From Branchiostoma floridae (Eukaryota > Chordata > Leptocardii > Amphioxiformes > Branchiostomatidae), in NCBI RefSeq assembly GCF_000003815.2, contig NC_049981.1, forward strand, positions 29,459,535 through 29,523,534: DNA of 64,000 nt. Direction: 5' to 3'. The notes under the pieces were generated by a model. The model worked only from the letters and a program-made list of their open reading frames with translations, searched no databases and had not been told where the DNA came from. The position numbers and the translations under genes are program-made. Below are positions 22,216-34,171 of the stretch, one piece after another (within the stretch, counting starts at the first letter, position 1; each line of letters begins with the position of its first letter).

Positions 22216-23777
22216 ATGGGAAACGATGCATTATGCAAGTTAGATCCTGATTTGCACAATGCGTATCTACGTTTCCCACTGCTCTTGGACATATTGCCTC
22301 AAGTCAATTACTGAAAGACAGATGAATGGGTTAGATAGCATCTTACAACCACGTCTGACAGGTAAAGGGGTTACATAGCATCTACGTATACTGGCCACGT
22401 CGGACAGGTTAACCGGTAAGACAGCATTTACAGATCACGTCACAATTGTCTGTTACAGATCAGGGTACTTAACGTATCACAGTGACACGGTCAAGTCAGG
22501 TCAGCGCTGCAAACTTGAAGATCTCTGACACTGTCACAAATTGTTTGTCACAGGTGGGAACCTATTTACTGTCCATATTCTACGTGAAGGACTGAATGAA
22601 GGATATTTGACGTCGCTGTGAACAGAGTTTGAAAAGCTTCAAGACATGCAAGTTATCACACATATAACGTTAAGTAGCTATAATTTTAGAAAGGATGTAC
22701 TGATATCTCCTCCACATAAAACGACCAAAGCTCCACCCTGAAAGAATTCTTCTGGTTTTCAAAATGGCGATGTACTCGGATGTGACAAAAACCATGTTCT
22801 CGGTGTCACAGACGGTGTAGTGTATTTGGGGGGAAAACACATGTAACGTTATGTGTCAAGGTGAGGTACAATTGGTGGCGTAAGACGCTGTAGTCCAGCA
22901 TCGCAGTATGGCTGAGAATACGTAGTCTGGGTTATCACTAGCCTCTCTCTCGCTCAAGCAAGGTAAGCTGGACATTCTGTTAGTCTCTACCAGACTAAGT
23001 ACGCTGGCTTCAGTTTAGCCAACGAAGGGTTTTATCGGACAGGAGGGTGAATGTTACCCTTCCCGCGAACTGACTCTCCTGCCCAAATATTCCCCTTTTG
23101 GCCGAAATCTACGATCCATCCCCCCATAGGAAGGTCTGCAGAAGGCTGACGGTTTGTTCTTTGCTTGTCTGTCCGGCAAAAACAATCTGAAGAAGGAAAC
23201 TTCGTATAATTGTGAAAGGGGAGAACCTGGCACTTAAAAATAGCGATCATTCGGTTTAAAAAAAATGCTCAGCTCATCAGGCTACCTACTGATGATCATA
23301 ATGTGGTAAAACACCACAGGGCCAAATTCAGCCAAAGCCGATTGTAAGTGTAAGAGAGGAAAGGCCGATTGGCGTGGTTGTTTTGCGCTACTTGAACTCC
23401 CCATAAGCTACATGCTACATTGAATCAGTGACCTGTTAGTCTGGGGTCTTATCGTTGAGACCCTCAGGCTCTTTTGCCGGTGTCAACCCCACTGAAAACT
23501 CGCAAGTATGTCCTCGGCTCGGTTTTGTGATGAGGTCAGATCAGCTCACGCACAAGACGATTGAAGTGAGTTTTATTTTGTTATGTTTATCTTTCTAATT
23601 ATATCGGAGATGTGTGTAGTGGATTGATCTGACATACGTGTGTCATTGTACGCATGTAACCTTTCTGACCCTTGCGACAATCTGTTTAAGGTACCGCCCA
23701 GGAGCCTTTTGTCCCTACGAGTCTTGGCTTTTGAGCTTTTTTCTACCCTCTACACTGTCTAACCAACTGGAAAAAAA
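22216..23777. other. Upstream region of the DUF229 gene, no exon recognised
   Basis: Mixed composition. The area 22930-23010 contains a loose inverted pair tagtctgg/ccagacta. A tRNA-like word gattcaatg (minus strand, near 23425) hints at a decayed SINE. Any 5' untranslated exon of the downstream gene may lie here, but I cannot place it. Confidence 0.4.
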
Positions 23778-23876
23778 AATCTTGAGATGTTTTTCAAGAT
23801 TCTTGACACTTAATGAAATAACCTCAAGATTCTTATGAAAAATCTCAAGATTAACTCAATACATCTCAAGATTTAC
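23778..23876. promoter_or_regulatory. Cluster of TCTCAAGATT motifs
   Basis: Within 100 bp, the word CTCAAGATT occurs three times on the plus strand (near 23823, 23843, 23864), with caagattcttga near 23795 and the inverted cttgagat near 23780. Spacing is about 20-40 bp. The cluster is 300 bp upstream of the DUF229 coding frame. It could be a protein-binding array or a decayed minisatellite. Confidence 0.4.
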
Positions 23877-24136
23877 CACAAAATCTCTCACAGTGATAGG
23901 CTGGAAATGGTTACAGTTATCTTTTTTCATTATAAATACTATATCAGATTAATATTATCCATTATTACTAGGCTGGTATAGATTCAGTCTGTATTCAACA
24001 TGTGACATTCATCTTGCCCATGGCTTGCAGGCAAGCACGGTGGAATCTTCAAATATGATGTTGGGGAACCACTGTGCTTGTGTGTACCAGTTTGTGAACA
24101 ATTTTTACCAATTCTCTTACAAACCCCACCTCCATT

Positions 24137-24150
24137 CCGTATCCTTCAGG
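24137..24150 (+). promoter_or_regulatory. Candidate 3' splice site ahead of the DUF229 start codon
   Basis: The run accccacctccattccgtatccttcag|g ends in a good acceptor (AG at 24148-24149), 28 bases before the ATG at 24178. If used, the coding sequence starts in the second exon and the open frame upstream is intronic. A weaker acceptor-like ttgcag lies at 24025-24030. Confidence 0.45.
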
Positions 24151-24177
24151 TTGAAGACGTTGAAATCTGAAGACGTT

Positions 24178-26409
24178 ATGCGGATCTTCAGGTACACCCA
24201 ACGATCTTATTTCGTGGTGTTGACTGTTGGGTTCCTTCTTTTGTCCGTCTACGTCCTTGAGATGAGGAATCCCCTGGAGGGCACGTATAGAACAGCTGAT
24301 GAGTTAGACACGACTCGCGTTGCCGGCGGAGTGGACCAAGCTGTGAGGATGACTGTACGGAAAGATGCCTCTTCCGGTCCCGACAAAGCGCCTTACATCA
24401 CAACAAATGAGATTGGCAAAGCTTCAGCGGGAAATGGGGAACGCACAGCAGACAATAGTTTAAACGTAGTACGTTTACAAAAAGCCGTGCCAACAACATC
24501 CACAGAGGCAATCGATCGACCGTTATGCAAATATCCGGACTTACAGATGGAAAGCTCAGAATTCAGCCATCTTTTTGAAAAAATAACAAACTTGAACTGC
24601 GGGCATGCCCCTATCAACTACCTAACATATTTAGACGGGAACATGCGGACGGATGAATCTCCGTGGGATGTAGTCAAACTAAACTCCAGTGCCCTCTTAC
24701 CGACACAGAAATTACTCAACTGCACGTACAGTACTATTAGTAGGAGATTCGGTGATTTCAATATCAGCTATACCATTTTGCACACAAAAGTATTTGTATC
24801 CAAGGAAGAAACTATGCAATTTCCATTCAAAGACGAATTCAGTAAGATTACCTGTTTCTTAGAAGAGGACGTCTTTAACAAAAGACAACAAGATTGGGTC
24901 AAAATCATCATAGAACACAACAACATGTTTGTGCAGGTAATAAGGAACGATTCCTTCGTTAAAGACAAAAAGGCGGAAATAGAGAAAAAAGGCCGAATGA
25001 AGAAGGCCATTGGACATGGTATGAACGTGCTCATGGTCGGGGTAGACTCGACCTCGCGGATGAACTTCATGCGAAAACTGCCCAAAACTTTCCAGTACTT
25101 CACAGAGACTCTGGAGGGTCACGTCCTGAAGGGTTATCACGTGATCGGTGACGGCACAACAGCCCAGTTCATTGCCATGTTGTCAGGGTTTCACGAGGAA
25201 GAGCTACCCAACGCGAAAACGGGAATGGAAAATGCAACGACCTGCGACGTATTTCCGTTAGTCTGGAAAAGGTTTAGAAGGATGGGCTACACGACCATGT
25301 ACGGAGAGGACGAACCGCAAACTGGAGCGTTCCAATATCGTTTAAAAGGCTTTAAAAGACAACCAACTGATTACTACATAAGGCCTTTCTGGGTGGCCCA
25401 AAAAGATTTAAAGTTTAAAGAGCGGTTCTGTTTTGGAGCAACCCCTAAGCATCACTACACACTGAAGTACGCACGCGATTTTGTGGAAGCGTATCATGAC
25501 ATACCCAAGTTTGCAATTGCGTTTCACACCGAACTCAGTCACGGCAGTTTGAACAGGGTGCAAGTTGCCGACGAAGACATTCTGACACTCATCAAATCAT
25601 GGAAGGACAAAGGCTACCTCAACAACACCGTTTTAATTCTTTTTTCTGACCATGGAGCCCGCTACGGTCGCCTTAGGCAGCTGCTTCAAGGTCGACTGGA
25701 GGAGAGGCTACCGTTCTTTGGAATCGCTGTTCCTCCTTGGATGAAGGAGAGTCATCCTGAAATCATCCGGAACCTCAAGATAAACGAAGAACGTCTGACG
25801 ACGGCGTTCGACTTCCACAAGACGCTGCAACACGTGCTGGACTATCCCGGCGACCCCTCCGGTTTCCAGGGACGCGGCCTCAGCCTTTTCCAGGAGATCC
25901 CGCTGAACCGAACATGCGAGGACGCCTCCATTGCCGACCACTGGTGCACCTGTCTAGAGTCCGTACCAGTCAACAAACGGAACAAACTACTTCGACAAGC
26001 AGCAGGTTTTGCAGTCTCCCACATGAATCGTTTGACAGCAATGCACCGAAAACTTTGTACTAAGTTGTTCCTGAAGAATATATCTCACGCAGAAATTATC
26101 AAACCCAACCGCAATTTACTACTATTTGGTGGCAGTGACCCGTTGTCTCGAGAGGCATTGTTTGATAATGGTAAAAACCTTACTGTCCCCTTTCTAGACT
26201 TTCGAATCACGTTGGAAACTGGACCGAATGGTGGAGCATACGAGGTGTCAGTAAGGAAATGGCTCTCTGATGAGAAGACTGAGATAACGGCAGACATCAG
26301 TCGCATCAACGCTTACGGAAACCATCCCAGCTGCATACAGGACAAGTTTCCTCATCTCAGGAAATTTTGCTTCTGCAGAGAGTTCCTGAAACCTGTATCT
26401 CCAGAGTAA
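24178..26409 (+). CDS. DUF229 family, alkaline-phosphatase-like type II membrane protein
   Basis: A 743-residue single-exon protein. Residues 1-10 are short and basic, and residues 11-27 (YFVVLTVGFLLLSVYVL) form one membrane segment, giving a type II signal-anchor layout with the bulk in the secretory lumen or outside the cell. A Cys-containing N-terminal region precedes the phosphatase-like core. The core shows GVDSTSRMNF (D290, S291), GDGTTAQF (D325, T327/T328, the expected nucleophile region), YGEDEPQTG, HTELSHG (H450, H455) and SDHGAR (D491, H492), then LEERLPFFG. This order matches DUF229 (Pfam PF02995), part of the alkaline phosphatase/sulfatase superfamily whose metal ligands are Asp/His. 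A late NRTCEDASIADHWCTC segment is also usual for the family. The substrate is unknown. The frame stays open upstream to 24025, with in-frame ATGs at 24055 and 24058, but no ATG at its 5' end. The ATG at 24178 is preferred because it places the membrane anchor at the N-terminus and follows a good acceptor. Confidence 0.9.
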   Translation: MRIFRYTQRSYFVVLTVGFLLLSVYVLEMRNPLEGTYRTADELDTTRVAGGVDQAVRMTVRKDASSGPDKAPYITTNEIGKASAGNGERTADNSLNVVRLQKAVPTTSTEAIDRPLCKYPDLQMESSEFSHLFEKITNLNCGHAPINYLTYLDGNMRTDESPWDVVKLNSSALLPTQKLLNCTYSTISRRFGDFNISYTILHTKVFVSKEETMQFPFKDEFSKITCFLEEDVFNKRQQDWVKIIIEHNNMFVQVIRNDSFVKDKKAEIEKKGRMKKAIGHGMNVLMVGVDSTSRMNFMRKLPKTFQYFTETLEGHVLKGYHVIGDGTTAQFIAMLSGFHEEELPNAKTGMENATTCDVFPLVWKRFRRMGYTTMYGEDEPQTGAFQYRLKGFKRQPTDYYIRPFWVAQKDLKFKERFCFGATPKHHYTLKYARDFVEAYHDIPKFAIAFHTELSHGSLNRVQVADEDILTLIKSWKDKGYLNNTVLILFSDHGARYGRLRQLLQGRLEERLPFFGIAVPPWMKESHPEIIRNLKINEERLTTAFDFHKTLQHVLDYPGDPSGFQGRGLSLFQEIPLNRTCEDASIADHWCTCLESVPVNKRNKLLRQAAGFAVSHMNRLTAMHRKLCTKLFLKNISHAEIIKPNRNLLLFGGSDPLSREALFDNGKNLTVPFLDFRITLETGPNGGAYEVSVRKWLSDEKTEITADISRINAYGNHPSCIQDKFPHLRKFCFCREFLKPVSPE

Positions 26410-26830
26410 AGTATAGAATAGTGAACTTTTTGCATTCTCTACATTTCACAAATATAAACTTTGGCCGATAGAATAATGAGATTGCCAATTACAGAGGTCC
26501 TTTGATGAAGGTTACCAAAGAAGATATTGAAGGAATTTGTGATTAATGTTTGGCCTTTTTTTTAAGAACCAGGTTTTTACTTTTTCCAAAAAATCAATTA
26601 CTTGGGTGCAGTCCCAGAAGACGTGTAAACATGTCTCCTCCACCATAAGGCAAAATGAGCATAATGGGCTTTTAATATTAACGCATTTCCAATATATAAT
26701 TACGTATTATCTAAAACTCATAGAAGTATATACTGTTTTCCATAGAATAGCGGTATCAAAGAGGTACAGCCATGCCATTTGTACATTTTGCAGTATGTCA
26801 ATCAACTTTTCAGACACAAGAAAATGTCTG

Positions 26831-26836
26831 AATAAA
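26831..26836 (+). terminator. Possible polyadenylation signal of the DUF229 gene
   Basis: AATAAA about 420 bases after the stop codon, the first canonical hexamer I see downstream on this strand. No cleavage-site evidence. Confidence 0.35.
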
Positions 26837-27029
26837 TCCTTTAATATTTCCATCTTTTTGGTATTGCAGTAAGTAATTGTAGATATTATTAGACACTGGA
26901 CCATACATGTATATAAAACACAATTCATTGTGTAACATTATTGTACAATCAATATTCAAACTATCGTTTACAAATATAAGACGTCTATTAACAAAAGATC
27001 ATAGGCTTTCCTCCAACTTGTATGTTTGA

Positions 27030-27145
27030 GTTCATCCATAAACTTGTCTTTCCCAAGGGCACAGCACTGGGGCCATGGATTCTAACCAATGACCTTTAGA
27101 TTCTAGGCCAACAACTCAAGCACAAGACCGCCTTGCCGCACCTGC
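27030..27145 (-). mobile_element. SINE-like fragment
   Basis: Read on the minus strand: tgcttgagttgttggcc (A-box-like), then ggttagaatcc (B-box-like, one base off GGTTCGAATCC), then a body containing gtgctgtgcccttgggaaag, a word type found in tRNA-derived SINE bodies. Decayed relative to the 12.3-kb copy and of another family. Confidence 0.5.
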
Positions 27146-27686
27146 AACTCTGCAACTCTCTGAAATCAAGGTTGTGACGTGGTTAGCTTCTTGCTGCAGT
27201 ACTTATAATGATGAAAAGAGGTCGCTTTTGATCCAGGCAACCGAAGCATTTTATTGAAGTGTTTTTAAAAGTAATGGTAAGATAGTAGAAGTGTAAATAT
27301 AATAACTTACAATGTTCTTACAATGTTCTCTGATTTATGATTTGTGAATAAAAATGTGGAAAGAACCTAAGCCTGTCACTCATCGTGGTATAAGCGGCAC
27401 TAATGTTCTTCGACTTGATGATAGCATTTTGATTGACTGTTGCATTGTACGAGATACAGCCGTACTGAGCTTTTGCTACAAAATAAGATTCCTGTATTAA
27501 TATCGCTAGCCTGGGCGCCATCCGAGTACAGGGCCTGTCCAGGGCCGGTAGAAATCGGATTATACCCAGGCTAAAGTTTCGGTACATTAGCTTAAATTCG
27601 ACAAACAAGATTGAAGGAATGTTAAAACAACATTTTATTTCAAATTCACCGCAGAAATCAAACTCGTTCCCAGCAATACCATTCGT

Positions 27687-27874
27687 TTAACTTTACTATA
27701 AGTTATTCGCCATGTAACCCAACGTTTTATCCGTTGTTTTGAAAAACAGTTTAATTAGGGATATCAAGTTGACGGACAGTGGTTTCAAACTGCAAACTTT
27801 TCACAATATTGCAATTGCAATCTGTAAAAACAACGGATATAGGTTACCCCGTGGATAATGGCGAACTAGCGTTA
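27687..27874. mobile_element. Palindromic MITE family A, copy 4
   Basis: Left end decayed; the centre has tcaagttgacggacagtggtttcaaactg mirrored by a shorter right half. Right end ggttaccccgtggataatggcgaactagcgtta is typical of the family. Confidence 0.75.
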
Positions 27875-28105
27875 TCCATCTATGAGAGTAACGTTGAAGC
27901 TACAAATCGTCGAATCAAACGTTGCAAGTACCCCACACCGGTTTGTCTGAGGACAGTGTGTGCCCAGAAACGTGTCCCGCCGGTGAATCGTCTTGTGTCC
28001 AAGCAGGGGATTTCCGTCCGACAAAACCGGGGTACATGTATATGATAGAAATCTTTATTGACACAACAAAAGTACAGCAACTTTCGTAAGGTCTATATCA
28101 ACTAT

Positions 28106-28335
28106 TTTCCACTAGACGGCGATCGCGATGCGCTCTCACTGCGACCTAAATAGGATATGTGTAACATTTGATTTCATACTGGGTACATCATACAGCATGT
28201 AAAGTGTGACTGAGAGGACAGCAAATCACGCAAAGTGTTAAAAAAAGCGATTCTTTTCTATAAAATTCGTTGAGCGATCTGTCAAATTTTATGTCGCAGA
28301 GAGAGCGCGGCGAGGGCGCCGTCCTAGTGGAAAGG
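28106..28335. mobile_element. TIR element with TTTCCACTAG(G)ACGGCG ends
   Basis: Left tttccactagacggcgatcgcgatgcgctctc is mirrored by gagagcgcggcgagggcgccgtcctagtggaaa at the right. The ~230-bp length and lack of ORF indicate a MITE. The arms are CpG-rich while the centre is AT-rich. No clear TSD. Confidence 0.72.
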
Positions 28336-28384
28336 GGCTCACGTTTTCGGCTAAGCACATCAGGTCACTCCTACTCCTGTTGAT

Positions 28385-28500
28385 AAGTGTGTTGGGTTCT
28401 TTTACGTGCAGAGGTTTGACAGTTGAGGCTAACACTTGAAGCTAACCACCACCCCTTACACGGAACCACCGGCTTGATGTCCCCCACCCAAACGAAAATG
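28385..28500 (-). mobile_element. Retroelement-derived repeat fragment
   Basis: On the minus strand it reads gacatcaagccggtggttcc, then gcacgtaaaagaacccaacac. This is a pattern of many invertebrate interspersed repeats (GGTGGTCCCGTG...ACGTTAAAGAACCC type). A plus-strand relative is at 37840-37960. Confidence 0.45.
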
Positions 28501-28553
28501 TGACGCAATCTTCCCAAATCATCCGGATCCCCTGGTTGGAGAGTAGAGAATCG

Positions 28554-28726
28554 TTAATCTCCAAGCAGACCCTTCGGTGCCATAAGATAGTATCAAAAGC
28601 TGGCAGAGGAGTGAAGCCGGCCTAGGAGTGTGTTTGGCTACCGGTGCCCGTCTGACTCCCTTTGGCCGGCTACACTCCTTGACCAGCTTTGATACTATCT
28701 TGCAGGATCTACTTGGAGATTAGAGC
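28554..28726. mobile_element. MITE family B (CTCCAAGCAGATCC termini), copy 1
   Basis: Starts TTAATCTCCAAGCAGACCC and ends ggatctacttggagatta. The interior pairs aagatagtatcaaaagctggcagaggagtg with cactccttgaccagctttgatactatctt. Confidence 0.85.
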
Positions 28727-30257
28727 TTCACATCTACCACTGAAAAGGAAGATACGACGTAATCTTCACAATCATTCCCTGCTTTAATAGAGAATTCGAA
28801 TCGCTACTGCTCTGGAATTTCCCGCCACAGGCACAAAGGCACAAGAGGAAACCTGCAAGTTGCTAGTCACGTTTGAGTCGGTTCTTCTTTCCCGCTATCA
28901 ACAGGAATGTCAAGGACGAGATAAGGATATCTTAACCTGGTGATTAACGAGATCATTAATTCTAACACCGGTGCAAAGACCAAGTGGATGGAGTGTTCGC
29001 CTTGCATTCGAGAATAATCCTTATTAAATAGCTTTGAAATGGTACATGCTGCTTTCTCTGCTTAGCACTCAGCACTAATGAGGGAAAGTATTAGACTCGC
29101 CCATGCTGTAGTGGCTTGCACAAATGTGTGGCCAAAGGGCTACAGAAATAGAGATGATGGGCGCCATCCCTAAGTATCTGTTACAGATGTGGCGGGCAAC
29201 TTTTACCCTGGCTTGGAGTACAGATATAATGTTAGTGTTCTCTTTCGACGTATTTGTTACTTTTGTATCTATGTGACCAGTATAAGTACCCTTCGACTTA
29301 AAACTCCAGCTTGGCAGACACGCGGCGCGGCAGCAGCTGGTTATATTACACTGACACTGAACGTCCTGTCACACCTTTTAAAGTTGTGCGTTAGACCCCT
29401 ATGTGATTTGTCGGGTATGGCATACAGACAAAAAAAGCAAAACTCACCTATTATTTGCAAGTTAGAACAAGTTCTCCTGTATTTTTCGTTTCTGTTTTTT
29501 TTTACTTCAGTCTTATAATACTTTTGCATAGATAGAACTTATTGGGGGTCAATGACCTCTAGTGGAAGCTAGACTCAGTCAATGTCCTGAGGGGTTCTCT
29601 AAACATCGCCCTGGTGGTAATTTTGCGGTGATTCGTAAGCAGCGCATTGTCAGAAACTCAGCGGATTCACACAAAAACAAACCAACGGAAGATCTGCAGG
29701 TATATCCGACCGTTATCTCGTGTTTATTTTGATTCTGGTGTATCCAGTCGGAACAGGTACATGAAATCACGATGACTAACTTCATGGATACCCCCCGGGG
29801 CAGGGCCTGGCTTCTGTCAAGGGCAGCCAAACTTCCCGCCGTCACCGTTCAGACATCCTCTGTCGTCTGCTGCCCACCTGGCGGTGTTCTAGTACTTCTA
29901 CCAACTTTCGTCTGGGTTTTGTGTGCTGAAAAGTCTTGAAATGCCACAATCTGATGGTTTGGACTCTATCTTTTCATTCTGTTGAAACCTGTTCAAGAGG
30001 GAAAATGGGAGAGCGCCTACAACAGCATATTGCGCGTACGGTCACGTCATCTACGGTTTTATCAGAACTGCAGTCTTGAAATGCGACAAACTTTTTAGTG
30101 CACAAAGTTCTGTCTTCTCTGATTTCACGTCAAAAGTAATCTCTTTTATTTCTGATATGCAGACAGCGAACAATTTGTTATGGAAGTTTGTAAGAAACGG
30201 GTTCTTCCTCCTATACTATGCCATGAGTACCAAAATATCAGTACAGGTCAAATAGTC
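28727..30257. other. No gene recognised
   Basis: Unique-looking sequence with short ORFs in several frames, none with recognisable domains or paired splice signals that I could support. Confidence 0.45.
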
Positions 30258-30634
30258 TAACGCTAGCTATATAAAGGGTGTTACCTGGATGTCAAATCTT
30301 CATCGACGTAGAAGTCTACCTTTATCCACTAGATGATCTGCATCCGTTCTTAAAAAAGGGGGTATTAAAGGATATCAATTCGTACGGTTGTTTCAAATTG
30401 CAACATTTTCCAAATATTGCAGTTTGAAACACTGTACGTCGACTTCGTAGATCCATGAATACCCCTTTTTGTGTTTTTCAAAATACAACACAAGCTTTAC
30501 TGACTCGACAAAAATTACAGTGACTTTTGTATGGTCAAATATAACAGTCAGAATAAATCCTTAAATAAAACTCTACTAATTCTTAAAACAGATGTAGGCT
30601 ATAAAGGTGGGTAAAGGTGGACTAGCGTTACTCA
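30258..30634. mobile_element. Palindromic MITE family A, copy 5 (enlarged)
   Basis: Outer ends TAACGCTAGC and gtggactagcgtta. The core hairpin caattcgtacggttgtttcaaattgc/gcagtttgaaacactgtacg is clear. Longer than other copies because of extra unpaired sequence at both sides, possibly later insertions. Confidence 0.7.
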
Positions 30635-31679
30635 ACAGAGGCCAACTGTTTATCCCCAGGATTACTAAGATGCACTCTCCCCTGAATACCTCTTTACAAT
30701 TACGTTAGGGTGTGTTTGTTTGTTACGTGTACACTGGCTAATAACAATGCTGAGATGTAAGATTACAGTCCTGGGCGGGCGTTTACTGTAAATTACTTAG
30801 CGGTGAGGTAGGGTTGTCCATTTATAGCTGTCCACGAAACCAGGTAAATAAGTGCATTTGCAGAGTAGACGATTCCACTTCTTTTACAGGCTGTGGTCTA
30901 CGTGGTCTTGTCATATCCGATAATCGCAACCATTTCGCATAACCGGTCCATATGATTATCCCTTTAAAAGATTCAAACATTCAACTGCGATCGATTGCTC
31001 GTTTGCTGTTTCCATTGTTGGCTGTTGCTGTAAAGTTACAGTGAATTTCTTTGTTGCCATTTCTAAACGATAATACGAAGTGAAAAGTCAGGAGACCAGT
31101 TTTGGGCACTGACGTAAGTTGATCGGAGATAACTGAGGTTACTTTGCTAAGATATGACGACTGATGTTGGTTTTAAAAGATTGTAATTTGTATTCAAAAG
31201 GAAAACAATTATCGGGAACAGAGTTCCATACTTTTATAGGTAGCTATTACATTTGTTTATAGAACACTAAGTAACGTTAGCTCGGACACCACATCTTATA
31301 ACGTCATCGTGACGAAGCAGAAACGTCACTATTCTAATTTCTATGATGACGTGTAACCGCGCTTTCGAGAAATTTCTCAATCCACCGTTTTTCATCATAT
31401 GCACATCCTATACACAATTGTGTTTTCCGCTATTCAGAGCTCCACGTTTGACTTGTTTTGATTCCACTACTGGTGTAACCATTGAAGACATTTTTCCTTG
31501 TTTATCTTTTAAGTCCTAAAAACAATGTAACCCTGTTAACGTTAAATGTTTACACAAAGACGACAAGGTGTTCTAGCGGTGGGGTCGTGGCCAATGACAC
31601 GTTGACTCACATCCTGGCATTGGCAAGGGAGGGGAGAGATGATTACGTGACATCCTCGTTTGTTCGAGGTTTCAACAAG
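30635..31679. other. No gene recognised
   Basis: No ORF, RNA gene or transposon ends that I can support. Confidence 0.45.
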
Positions 31680-31823
31680 CAGAGGTTAGGCTCCGGCTGT
31701 TTTTTGGACGTTTTCTAGTCGTTTTTGTTGGGCTTTCTATTTTGTATTGTATCTTGCTGTGCCAGAAAGCCCGATAAAAACGACTAAACACACGCCAAAG
31801 AACAGCCGGACCCTAGCCTCTGC
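31680..31823. mobile_element. Hairpin MITE family C, copy 1
   Basis: Left arm gcagaggttaggctccggct...tcgtttttgttgggctttct is mirrored by agaaagcccgataaaaacga...agccggaccctagcctctgc. The arms of ~60 bp leave a loop of about 20-25 bases. Related to 32697-32847. Confidence 0.82.
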
Positions 31824-32696
31824 TTGGAGAGTAGGCTTCACCAGGGTTTTCATCAAAGTGCTCCGATGCCCGGCAGCTTGCGTGACGCAAGGAAGTGCCA
31901 CGAAATACACACGACACATGACGACATATTATGGGTTGCGGTGACGTAAATAGACACACCTAAGCTGCGGGATGTTACACAACAATTCGGTGATGTGCAC
32001 TTTGCGGTCTTTCAGGTGGATGCGTCATCTTTCCCCCTGGAGCTCTGCGGTTTGGCTTGTCTATCGCCCCTCATTCTTTGAACGTTAATTCTACACTTTT
32101 GTTAGAGGATCAAAGAGAATTTCTTTGACGCAATGGAACATCTGTCCATGTTGCACGCAATTCGTAACGTTTTAAAAAGAAAACATTAGCTTTGTCATCA
32201 GAAATAGCAGGTGCTCTGTCCCACGTCATATAGAACGATGAGAAAGAACAGGTAGATACATGTACATTCTCACACTTTGCCTATAGTGTGACTTCAAACA
32301 GCTAGACCCACGCGGTTTCCATCAGTCTATATATATAAAACAGAAACAAATACGTTGGGCAAAAAGGCAAGGTACGGACACCAGATCTTCCGGCTACCGA
32401 AAGCAGGAAACACAACACCGAATGTAGCAAAGGACGTCCCTTTCCTACAAAAACAACCACCAGGGCAGAGCTTAGAAAATCGCACGTGGTTTGAATAAAT
32501 GTTTGGTTTAGCCAACGTCCGCCAGGCCAATACTGGGCTACTCGCCAAGACTTTCGCAAGAGGAGTAGCTTAGTTTCACTTTGCTAGTCTCCACCAGTCT
32601 CTTTCGGGGATTAAAAAAAATAGTTACTGTCGAAACTGGCCACAGAAGTATAGCGTAAACTAGAATTCTACTCAAACTCTACAATAACAGTAGAGG

Positions 32697-32847
32697 TTAT
32701 GCTCTCGTCTTGTTTTGGACGTCTTTCATGCACTTTTATCGGGCTTTTTTCGGCTGGTGGACAAAAGGAAACCCTGAGTGACAAAATTATGAAAATAGAA
32801 AGCCCAATAAAAACGTATGAAAGACGTCAAAAGCAAGCCGTAGCTTG
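32697..32847. mobile_element. Hairpin MITE family C, copy 2
   Basis: Left ttttggacgtctttcatgcacttttatcgggcttt is mirrored by aaagcccaataaaaacgtatgaaagacgtcaaaa. It shares the TCGGGCTTT/AAAGCCC core and the following cttggagagta with copy 1. Confidence 0.78.
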
Positions 32848-34171
32848 GAGAGTACTAGTATATGATTCATATTCACATTCCTTCGCCATTGTCCGAAGGG
32901 GGCGTGGAAAGTCACAATGCTAGTTCCCGTGACTGTTATATATCCGCTAATCTCTAAACAAATGTATTGTTATGGCTCCGTGTGTATACATCCCCTGGGT
33001 GGTACGGTTTTTATAATAGACGAGATGTGGTGAAAACAAACAACCAAACAAACAGGTGAACAAAGGGAATTGAAACAACACGAATCTGTGGAATTTGTCA
33101 CAACTGCATAATGACACGTAGTCATTCAAGAAACTACTACTAGTATACGGACAATTGTTAATTGTAGGAAAGTGCGAGAAATTACTGAAGCAGTAAAATT
33201 AAACACATTGAAACAAATGAATAAATTAACGAGAAAGAAAAGGAAAAGACAAAAACAAAGAGAAAGAAAACAGAAATGACATGCAAACTCGAACGTAGAT
33301 ATCAGTGAATTTATACAAATAGCGAAACAAACAAATGAAAATTATAATTTCGCTTTTCAAAGTCGGTCAAGAAAAAAACTTATTGATTTTCGTATTGAAG
33401 CTACCTTTGGCAAATGCAAATGCTCCTCATGTAATTCCAGACAACACACAGGCTTTGTTGGATACACTATAAATATGCATGACAACCTGTTACCCCTTCA
33501 ATTGTTCGTCCGGACGCTTTAAAATACATGTTAAACTGGTGATGTGGCCTGTCCGCCCGGCCTGTGTGGTCACCGTGACGCAAAGACCGCCCACATTAAG
33601 ACCACCTTTCAAGCACCACACGTCACCTGCAAATGGGCAAAAGACCTGTTACGGCCATTGTTTGAGTAGCCGTAGGTTTAAGTGGTGCGTGTGTTGTTGC
33701 CGCCAGGTAAAAGAAATGACCACGCCCACAAGATTTTTTGACCCAAATGCAAATGTGTATAATTACGGTTGACTTTTGCCTTTTGGGCCCCCAAGAAATT
33801 TGCTTATAATTGTTATTGTCTTAACTCTATTGTTTGTAAACGCCCTTTTTGCCATGATGCCATTATTTATTAACCAAAAATAAGAAGACTGTGGTCTCTA
33901 CGTAACCCTTAAGTTTGGTACGCGCTGATTTTACAATGAGTCAGAAATGCCAGGGTTATTACACGTTTTCCTTTGAAGTTCTCCTTTCAAACACCGTATT
34001 CGCTTTGAACTTTTTTTCTTGCGAAAGCGTTCAAACGCATAGCCCAAAGGAACCGTAAATTCTGTTTTTCTTTCATCATATAACTAAATTTTTAGATGAA
34101 ACAAGGGTAAGAATGTGTTTAAGACAACAAAGCTACTTTAAGATCACTTAATGTGAAACATTTGATCTGAA
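32848..34171. other. No gene recognised; distal upstream region of the neuregulin-like gene
   Basis: AT-rich with A-rich patches around 33180-33300. No supported exon. TAACGTTA words occur near the promoter. Confidence 0.45.
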
